This document shows positions 1 to 5,250 of a DNA stretch of 5,250 bases, in pieces (position 1 is the stretch's first letter; every line of letters begins with the position of its first letter). The stretch comes from Bacteroidales bacterium (GTDB lineage: Bacteria > Bacteroidota > Bacteroidia > Bacteroidales > UBA932). The notes below the pieces were generated by a model. It made no database searches, was not told where the DNA came from, and saw nothing but the letters and a program-made list of their open reading frames with translations. The stretch is from contig JAFZLP010000036.1 in NCBI GenBank assembly GCA_017551405.1, positions 1 through 5,250 of the forward strand. Reading direction: 5' to 3'. Position numbers and translations under genes: made by a program.

Positions 1-1
1 G

Positions 2-895
2 CTTGTGTGCAGGCTCGACAGCATCTACACCATCCTTCTGATAATCACCACCTTATGGTGTGGCGCGATAGGCTTCACCGATGACTACATAAAGGTATAC
101 AAACACAACAAGGAGGGAATGAGCGCCAGGTGGAAACTGATCCTCCAGTTCTCCCTCGCCCTCATCATCGCCCTGATTGTCTGCTTCTCCCCGGAAATCT
201 GGAACGGCATGCCCAAGAAACTGGTCACCACCATTCCCTTCGTGAAGGCCCATGAATTCGATTATTCGTGGCTCTCCCCCTTCAAGAACCAGCTCGGGGT
301 ATATACTTCATGGGGTATCTACATGCTCATGATCATCTTCGTCATCCTGGCCTGCTCCAACGGCACCAATCTCACCGACGGGCTGGACGGCCTCGCATCG
401 GGCACATCTGCCATCGTTGGCGTGGCGCTCGGCGTGATGGCATGGCTGGGAGGCGACATCCTGGATTCCCGCTACCTCAACATAATGTATCTGCCGGGCA
501 GCGGCGAAGTGGCCATCTACATGGCGGCCTTCGTGGGCGCGCTGATAGGCTTCCTTTGGTACAATACCTTCCCCGCGCAGGTGTTCATGGGCGATACCGG
601 CAGCCTCACCATCGGCGGAGTGATAGGCGTCACCGCCGTCCTGCTCCGCAAGGAGCTGCTCCTCCCCCTGCTGTGCGGCATCTTCCTGATGGAGAGCCTC
701 AGCGTGATCATCCAGCGCACATATTTCAAATATACCAAGAAAAAATACGGAGAGGGCCGCAGGGTGTTCCTCATGTCCCCCCTCCATCATCACTACCAGA
801 AGAAGGGCATGCCCGAACCGCGCATAGTCACCCGTTTCTGGATTATAGGAATTATTCTGGCCGTAGCAACCATGGCCTTGTTAAAGATAAGATAA
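2..895 (+). CDS. mraY: Phospho-N-acetylmuramoyl-pentapeptide transferase (MraY), 5'-truncated by window edge
   Basis: MraY is the integral inner-membrane enzyme that transfers phospho-MurNAc-pentapeptide from UDP onto undecaprenyl phosphate, forming lipid I. The frame is open from base 2 and gives 297 visible residues. The GTG at base 5 is not the true start, because the protein already begins inside a conserved region. Numbering from the codon at base 2, the family signatures appear in order: GFTDDY (24-29, the Asp pair D27/D28), NLTDGLDGLA (123-132), FMGDTGSL (195-202, active-site D198), the HHH motif at 262-264, and PEPRIVTRFW (271-280). About eight hydrophobic segments are visible (near 9-24, 48-64, 105-118, 131-149, 171-187, 201-216, 219-235, 279-294), so roughly the first two of the usual ten and about 90 residues are missing on the left. 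The spacing from DDY to FMGD is 19 residues longer than in E. coli (from memory), with the excess probably around residues 65-100; I believe this is common in Bacteroidota. The stop overlaps the murD start by one base. Confidence 0.97.
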   Translation, partial: LVCRLDSIYTILLIITTLWCGAIGFTDDYIKVYKHNKEGMSARWKLILQFSLALIIALIVCFSPEIWNGMPKKLVTTIPFVKAHEFDYSWLSPFKNQLGVYTSWGIYMLMIIFVILACSNGTNLTDGLDGLASGTSAIVGVALGVMAWLGGDILDSRYLNIMYLPGSGEVAIYMAAFVGALIGFLWYNTFPAQVFMGDTGSLTIGGVIGVTAVLLRKELLLPLLCGIFLMESLSVIIQRTYFKYTKKKYGEGRRVFLMSPLHHHYQKKGMPEPRIVTRFWIIGIILAVATMALLKIR

Positions 896-2235
896 TGAGC
901 AGATTAGTAGTATTGGGCGGTGCGGAATCCGGCATCGGGGCCGCAGTGCTGGCAAAAGTCAAGGGATTCGACGTGTTTCTTTCCGACAACGGGAAGATAA
1001 AGGAAGATTATGAGCGTACGCTCAAGGAGTGGGACATCCCCTACGAACAGGGTGGCCATACTCCGGAAAAGATATTGAACGCCGACGAGGTGGTCAAGAG
1101 CCCCGGCATCCCCGAAACCGTTCCCATGGTCCGGAAGCTCGAGGAGCAGGGCACCCACATCATTTCCGAAATCGAATTCGCGGCCCGTTACGACAACGCG
1201 AAGAAGATCTGCATCACCGGCTCCAACGGCAAGACCACTACCACCAGCCTGATCTATTACCTCCTGCAGAACGCCGGCCTGAACGTGGGCCTGGGAGGCA
1301 ATATCGGGAAGAGCTACGCGCTCCAGGTGGCCACCGAAAAACACGACTATTATGTGCTGGAAATCAGCTCGTTCCAGCTTGACAACTGCTACGATTTCCG
1401 GCCGGACATCGCAATCATCACCAATATTACCCCGGACCATCTCGACCGCTACGACTACAAGCTGGAAAACTACGTCAGGTCCAAATTCCGCATCACCCGC
1501 AACCTGCGTCCCGAAGACTGCTTCATCTTCGACAGCGACGATGCCATCACCATCGCGCACCTCGACAAGATAGTGCTCAAGGCCAAGACCCTCCCCTTCT
1601 CGCAGAAGACCGAGGTCAGGCAGGGCGCCTTCCTGCGCGACGACCAAATCATCCTCCGCTACGAGGAAAGCGAGAGCGCCATCTATCTCAAGGAACTGGC
1701 GCTCGGCGGCAAGCACAATATCTACAACTCGATGGCCGCCGCGCTTGCGGCGAAGGCTTCCGGAATCGACGACACCGTCATCCGCGAGAGCCTCAGGACA
1801 TTCACCGCCATTGAACACCGTCTGGAGCCCGTTTTGAGCGTGGGCGGCGTACTCTACATAAACGACTCCAAGGCAACCAACGTGGACTCCGCATGGTACG
1901 CCCTCGATGCCCAGACCAAGCCGGTAGTATGGATAGTGGGCGGCACCGACAAGGGCAACGACTACTCGCAGCTCGCAGAGCTTGTCCGCGAGAAGGTAAA
2001 GGCAATAGTCTGTCTCGGAGTGGACAATTCCAAGATACACGCGGCGTTCGAGCCCATAGTGGGGGCCGGCAACATGGTCGACACCCGTTCCGCAGAAGAG
2101 GCCGTAAAGGCATCCGCCGCACTCGCGAAAGACGGCGACGTGGTGCTCCTGAGCCCCTGCTGCGCCAGCTTCGACCTGTTCCGCAACTACGAAGACCGCG
2201 GTGAGAAATTCAAGGAAGCCGTAAGAAGACTGTAA
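895..2235 (+). CDS. murD: UDP-N-acetylmuramoyl-L-alanine--D-glutamate ligase (MurD)
   Basis: MurD is the cytoplasmic ATP-dependent ligase that adds D-glutamate to UDP-MurNAc-L-Ala. It has 446 residues, against about 438 in E. coli, and all three Mur-ligase domains are visible. The N-terminal Rossmann-like UDP-binding part carries GGAESGIGAA (8-17). The central ATPase has the P-loop GSNGKTTTT (109-117), EISSFQLD (156-163), NITPDHLDRY (177-186) and K197, which aligns with the carbamylated lysine of E. coli MurD. The C-terminal domain has HRLE (308-311), NDSKATN (323-329), GGTDKGNDY (349-357) and LLSPCCASFDLF (418-429). All key residues are present. The frame stays open upstream to base 268, but that extension lies over mraY and translates to Arg/His-rich nonsense. 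The ATG at 895 is therefore the start, placing the glycine-rich motif at residue 8. It overlaps the mraY stop as TAATG with no clear Shine-Dalgarno sequence, suggesting coupled translation. Confidence 0.98.
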   Translation: MSRLVVLGGAESGIGAAVLAKVKGFDVFLSDNGKIKEDYERTLKEWDIPYEQGGHTPEKILNADEVVKSPGIPETVPMVRKLEEQGTHIISEIEFAARYDNAKKICITGSNGKTTTTSLIYYLLQNAGLNVGLGGNIGKSYALQVATEKHDYYVLEISSFQLDNCYDFRPDIAIITNITPDHLDRYDYKLENYVRSKFRITRNLRPEDCFIFDSDDAITIAHLDKIVLKAKTLPFSQKTEVRQGAFLRDDQIILRYEESESAIYLKELALGGKHNIYNSMAAALAAKASGIDDTVIRESLRTFTAIEHRLEPVLSVGGVLYINDSKATNVDSAWYALDAQTKPVVWIVGGTDKGNDYSQLAELVREKVKAIVCLGVDNSKIHAAFEPIVGAGNMVDTRSAEEAVKASAALAKDGDVVLLSPCCASFDLFRNYEDRGEKFKEAVRRL

Positions 2236-2239
2236 GACG

Positions 2240-3610
2240 ATGGAAGCCAAGACCAAAACCGGAAAGAGAAGCCTCTGGAACCTCTTCGAGAACATCGAGG
2301 GGGACAAGGTGGTATGGATGATCGTGCTGCTGCTCATGCTGATCAGCGTGCTGTGCATGTTCTCCTCCACCTCCCAGCTGCTCGGAACCGGGCAGTCCAG
2401 GCTCGACGTCGTCAAGGACCAGCTCATACTGGTCGCCGTCGGTATCGGTTTTGTCATCCTCATTTACAACATCCGCAACCTGAACTTCATCATGTGGCTC
2501 AGCCGCTGGGGATTCCTGCTGTCGCTCGCTCTGCTCGCCATACTCGACCTCAAGCTCAACCTCGGGTTTATCCGTTCCGTCGAGATCAACGGCGCGAGGC
2601 GAATCCTGCAGGTGGGGCCGGTGCAGGTACACGTGTTCGAAGTGGTCAAGGTGGCCATGATAATGTATCTGTCGTGGGCGCTCGACGCCCTGAAGAGGGG
2701 CGTCCTGAAAGGGCCTAAAAAGGAAATCTGGAAGAAAATCCTCTATGTCTACATGCCGTTTGTGGTGACCTTCCTCCTGATCATCCCCGGCAGTAACTCC
2801 AGCGCCGTGGTAATCGGCGGCATGATGTTCATCACCATCCTCATCGGCGGCGGCAGCTTCAGGGACATGGCCATACTCGTAGGGGCCGGAGTCCTGATGG
2901 TGGCCGGATCCTACGCCATTTTCAAAATCTCCGACGGAAAGGCCATGAAGCGCATAGGCACCGGCATCTCCCGCATATTCGACAAAGAGGACTATGAGCA
3001 GAAGGTGATCGATTCCCGCACGGGTTCCCTGGAATATTTCGAGGCCCTGGACAAGATACGGCAGCCCTACAGCGCCAAGATTGCGATCCACGAAGGCGGC
3101 CTTATAGGCAAAGGCCCCGGACAGAGTACACAGAGGTATGTCGTCCCCGACATTTCGGAAGACTACATGTTCTCTTTCATCATAGAAGAATACGGCATCC
3201 TGGGCGGTATAGTGGTGCTGATGCTGTATATCAGCCTCCTCGCGCGCGGTTCCATAATTGTACGCAACTGCGGAAACAACCTGTTCGCGAAACTTGCCGT
3301 AGCAGGACTGCTGATGCTCATAGTGCTGCAGGCCTTCCTGCACATGTTCGTAAACTGCGACATCGGGCCCATGACGGGCCAGACGCTCCCCCTGATAAGC
3401 CACGGCACATCGGCGTTCCTGTGCTTCAGCGTAGCATTCGGAATCATCCTTTCCATCTCGCGCTACGCATCACGCAGGATGAAGAGGGAGCAGCAGCAGG
3501 CGGAGCCGCTTGTGGAGCGCACCGAGGTAAAGGTGGAACTTGACGCCCTGGACGACTTCGAGAGCGGAAAAGACTTGACTGAAATAATGGATCAGGAAGA
3601 TGAATTATAA
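2240..3610 (+). CDS. ftsW: Septal peptidoglycan polymerase FtsW (SEDS family), divergent signature motifs
   Basis: This is a SEDS-family lipid II glycosyltransferase, which polymerises glycan strands at the septum together with a class B PBP. It is called FtsW rather than RodA from its place between murD and murG. It has 456 residues, against about 414 in E. coli. Ten hydrophobic segments can be drawn (near 23-42, 60-78, 83-102, 130-148, 166-184, 186-203, 209-229, 309-335, 349-374, 384-408). The large loop is at about 230-308 and holds GLIGKGPGQSTQR (287-299) and VPDISEDYMFSFIIEEYG (302-319); D308 aligns with the catalytic Asp of the E. coli LPEAHTDF motif. NGARR (117-121) is kept, but the next residue is Ile instead of the usual Trp, the QPSE motif reads HVFE (131-134), and the C-terminal ISYGGSS reads ISHGTSA (386-392). 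After residue 410 there is a hydrophilic, acidic tail of about 46 residues. ATG 2240 follows the murD stop by 4 bp, and the 3' end overlaps murG by 11 bp. Confidence 0.93.
   Translation: MEAKTKTGKRSLWNLFENIEGDKVVWMIVLLLMLISVLCMFSSTSQLLGTGQSRLDVVKDQLILVAVGIGFVILIYNIRNLNFIMWLSRWGFLLSLALLAILDLKLNLGFIRSVEINGARRILQVGPVQVHVFEVVKVAMIMYLSWALDALKRGVLKGPKKEIWKKILYVYMPFVVTFLLIIPGSNSSAVVIGGMMFITILIGGGSFRDMAILVGAGVLMVAGSYAIFKISDGKAMKRIGTGISRIFDKEDYEQKVIDSRTGSLEYFEALDKIRQPYSAKIAIHEGGLIGKGPGQSTQRYVVPDISEDYMFSFIIEEYGILGGIVVLMLYISLLARGSIIVRNCGNNLFAKLAVAGLLMLIVLQAFLHMFVNCDIGPMTGQTLPLISHGTSAFLCFSVAFGIILSISRYASRRMKREQQQAEPLVERTEVKVELDALDDFESGKDLTEIMDQEDEL
3600..3610 (+). other. 11 bp ftsW/murG coding overlap
   Basis: The murG ATG at 3600 lies within the last codons of ftsW, which ends in TAA at 3608-3610; the two frames share 11 bases. 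No Shine-Dalgarno sequence stands at normal spacing. Ribosomes finishing ftsW therefore stop just past the murG start, an arrangement compatible with translational coupling. The overlap is read directly; the coupling is inferred. Confidence 0.8.
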
Positions 3611-4727
3611 AAAATTACGCGTCATTATCAGCGGAGGCGGAACCGGGGGCCACATTTTCCCCGCCATCTCCATAGCCAACAAGCTCAGGGAGCTGAACCC
3701 TGAAACCGAGATACTCTTCGTGGGAGCGGAGGGCAAGATGGAGATGGAGAAAGTTCCCGCAGCCGGCTACAAAATAGTGGGCCTTCCCATCGTGGGGCTT
3801 CAGCGCAAGCTCAACGCCAAGAATCTGGTAAACGACGCCCTGGTGCCATTCAAACTGCTCCAGAGCATCATCAAGGCGGGACGGGTAATCAGGGAATTCA
3901 AGCCCGACGTGGCAGTGGGAGTGGGCGGATACGCCAGCGCTCCCCTTCTCCGCAGGGCGACCGCCATGCACATCCCGGCCCTCATCCAGGAGCAGAACGG
4001 ATTCGCCGGCCTCACCAACAAGATGCTGGGGAACAAAGTTGACTGCATCTGCGTGGCCTACGAGGGGATGGAGAGGTTCTTCCCCGCCGAAAAGATAGTC
4101 TTCTCGGGCAACCCGATCCGGTCCGAGATCCATCCGTATACAGAGGCTGACAGGGCGGAAGCCCTCAAGTTCTACGGGCTAGACCCCGAAAAGAGGCACA
4201 TCTTCATCGTTGGCGGCAGCCTCGGCAGCGGCACCCTCAACAATGCCATGAAGAAATGGATAGAATGCAGCTGCCCCGGAGGGGAGGATGTGGAAGTGCT
4301 GTGGCAGTGCGGGCGCTATTACAAGGCCGGAATCGACAAGTTCATGGCCGGCCGCCAGCTGCCGCACATCCACTACACCGACTTCATCTCCCGCATGGAC
4401 CTGGCCTATGCCATGGCCGATGTCATCGTCTCCCGCAGCGGCGCCTCTTCCGTATCGGAGATCTGCGCCGCAGGCAAGGCCGCCGTGTTCGTGCCCTCCC
4501 CCAATGTGGCTGAGGACCACCAGACCCACAACGCCATGGCGCTCGTTAAGAAAGATGCCGCAATGCTGGTGAAAGACGCCGACGCCGCGGACGAGCTCCT
4601 GCCGGTGGCGCTCAAGCTGGTGCACGACCCCGAAAAGATAGCGGAACTGTCGAAGAATGTTACTCCGCTCGCACGTCTGGACGCAGCCCAGACCATAGCG
4701 GACGAAATCTATAAACTCGTAAAATGA
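3600..4727 (+). CDS. murG: UDP-GlcNAc:lipid I N-acetylglucosaminyltransferase (MurG)
   Basis: MurG is a GT-B fold, membrane-associated glycosyltransferase on the cytoplasmic face. It transfers GlcNAc from UDP-GlcNAc to lipid I to make lipid II. It has 375 residues, against about 355 in E. coli. The N-terminal acceptor domain shows the glycine-rich loop GGGTGGHIFPA (12-22) with the conserved H18, GVGGYAS (107-113) and EQNGFAGLTNK (131-141). The linker carries GNPIR (170-174). The C-terminal donor domain has GGSLGSGTLN (205-214, the third glycine-rich loop), SRSGASSVSEICAAGKAAVFVPSP (278-301; E287 matches the Glu that contacts the UDP-GlcNAc ribose in E. coli) and AEDHQTHNA (304-312). No signal peptide or membrane span is seen, as expected for a peripheral protein. 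ATG 3600 lies inside the end of ftsW and puts the first glycine loop at residue 12, as is normal for the family. A purine-rich AGGAAG directly abuts the ATG, too close for an ordinary ribosome binding site. Confidence 0.98.
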   Translation: MNYKKLRVIISGGGTGGHIFPAISIANKLRELNPETEILFVGAEGKMEMEKVPAAGYKIVGLPIVGLQRKLNAKNLVNDALVPFKLLQSIIKAGRVIREFKPDVAVGVGGYASAPLLRRATAMHIPALIQEQNGFAGLTNKMLGNKVDCICVAYEGMERFFPAEKIVFSGNPIRSEIHPYTEADRAEALKFYGLDPEKRHIFIVGGSLGSGTLNNAMKKWIECSCPGGEDVEVLWQCGRYYKAGIDKFMAGRQLPHIHYTDFISRMDLAYAMADVIVSRSGASSVSEICAAGKAAVFVPSPNVAEDHQTHNAMALVKKDAAMLVKDADAADELLPVALKLVHDPEKIAELSKNVTPLARLDAAQTIADEIYKLVK

Positions 4728-5250
4728 AAAAATACAGCAACGTATATTTCCTCGGAATAGGAGGAATCGGAATGAGCGCGATTGCGCGCTACTATGCGTT
4801 CAAGGGGCTGAAAGTCTCGGGATACGACCGCACTCCTTCCGACCTGACCCGCGAGCTCGAGAATGAGGGCATAGCCGTCCACTACGACGACGATCCGTCG
4901 CTCATTCCCTCGGACGTGGAGGACACGCTGGTGGTCTACACCACGGCGATCCCCGAGGATCTCGCTGAGTTCCAATACGTTAACTCCCACGGTTACTACG
5001 TTGTCAAGCGGAGCCGCATGCTCGGGGAGATAACCCGCGGGCAGACCTGCCTCGCAGTGGCCGGCACCCACGGCAAGACCACCACTTCCACCATGGTGGC
5101 GCATATCCTCACGGAGAGCGGAGAGGGATGCAGCGCCTTCCTCGGAGGCATCTCCAAGAACTACAACACCAACCTCCTGGTAAGCCGCAATCCGGTAGTG
5201 GTGGCGGAAGCCGACGAGTTCGACCGCAGCTTCCTGCAGCTCCACCCCAC
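4724..5250 (+). CDS. murC: UDP-N-acetylmuramate--L-alanine ligase (MurC), 3'-truncated by window edge
   Basis: MurC is the first cytoplasmic Mur ligase and joins L-alanine to UDP-MurNAc at the expense of ATP. The frame runs open from ATG 4724 to the edge, giving 175 full codons plus two bases (AC, so Thr) of a protein usually about 460-490 residues long. Visible parts are the N-terminal Rossmann UDP-binding motif GIGGIGMSA (11-19), VYTTAIP (71-77), RSRMLGEI (96-103), the P-loop GTHGKTTT (114-121) and EADEFDRSFL (162-171), where EADE...SFL is typical of MurC and separates it from MurD, MurE and Mpl-like relatives less firmly than the full protein would. Mpl shares the early motifs, but the direct coupling to murG and the dcw context favour MurC. 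The start overlaps the murG stop as ATGA, so translation is probably coupled by re-initiation. The C-terminal domain lies outside the window. Confidence 0.95.
   Translation, partial: MKKYSNVYFLGIGGIGMSAIARYYAFKGLKVSGYDRTPSDLTRELENEGIAVHYDDDPSLIPSDVEDTLVVYTTAIPEDLAEFQYVNSHGYYVVKRSRMLGEITRGQTCLAVAGTHGKTTTSTMVAHILTESGEGCSAFLGGISKNYNTNLLVSRNPVVVAEADEFDRSFLQLHP

Noticed and set aside
268..894. An upstream open extension of murD by 209 codons, which could suggest a fusion protein or a longer N-terminus
   Set aside because: It is the +1 shadow of mraY: Arg/His/Pro-rich, without family similarity. MurD family alignment places the start at 895, seven residues before its glycine-rich motif.
904..2463. 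A 519-codon open frame on the - strand across murD and the start of ftsW
   Set aside because: It lies antisense to a fully recognisable murD. Its translation is rich in Val, Gly, Glu and Asp with no recognisable motif. Long antisense frames are expected opposite GC-rich genes with few stop-complement codons.
2210..3403. A 397-codon open frame on the - strand opposite ftsW
   Set aside because: Its translation is rich in His, Asp, Glu and Gln, the mirror of hydrophobic ftsW codons, with no domain pattern. It is a shadow frame.
3594..3599. AGGAAG before murG as a Shine-Dalgarno site
   Set aside because: It touches the ATG with no spacer, so it cannot pair with 16S rRNA in the usual geometry, and it is part of the ftsW coding sequence.
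4709..5245. A 178-codon open frame on the - strand opposite murC
   Set aside because: The + strand encodes clear MurC motifs over the same stretch, and the reverse frame shows nothing recognisable.
1..5250. Search for an undescribed system, mobile element, CRISPR array, RNA gene, promoter or terminator
   Set aside because: Almost every base lies inside one of five recognised housekeeping genes; the only non-coding bases are 4 between murD and ftsW. No repeats, inverted ends or tRNA-like folds were noticed by eye.

Overview
This window is an uninterrupted stretch of a division and cell wall (dcw) cluster, with every gene on the + strand in the order mraY - murD - ftsW - murG - murC. The two end genes are cut by the window edges: mraY lacks its 5' part and murC lacks most of its 3' part. 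The three middle genes are complete and show no frameshift or internal stop.

The organism is most likely a member of the Bacteroidota, probably a GC-rich Bacteroidales (sampled lines are roughly 47-65% GC by eye; not counted over the whole window). The support is protein style rather than a database match. MraY has a longer loop after its DDY motif than the E. coli enzyme. MurD starts with a GGAESGIGAA dinucleotide-fold motif. MurG has an AEGKMEMEKVPAAGYKI stretch. None of the start codons has a well-placed Shine-Dalgarno sequence, which is usual in Bacteroidota. The genus cannot be named from this window.

Layout: mraY (2-895, partial), murD (895-2235), ftsW (2240-3610), murG (3600-4727), murC (4724 to the right edge, partial). 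Junctions are extremely tight: 1 bp overlap (TAATG), 4 bp gap, 11 bp overlap, 4 bp overlap (ATGA). There is no intergenic space for a promoter or terminator, so this is the interior of one long transcript with probable translational coupling.

The genes form one pathway. MurC adds L-Ala to UDP-MurNAc and MurD then adds D-Glu, both in the cytoplasm. MraY moves the finished UDP-MurNAc-pentapeptide onto undecaprenyl phosphate (lipid I). MurG adds GlcNAc to give lipid II. FtsW, after flipping of lipid II, polymerises it at the division septum.

I found no mobile element, RNA gene, CRISPR array or unknown system. The one point that merits a second look is FtsW, which keeps its catalytic aspartate and overall plan but departs from several signature motifs of the SEDS family.
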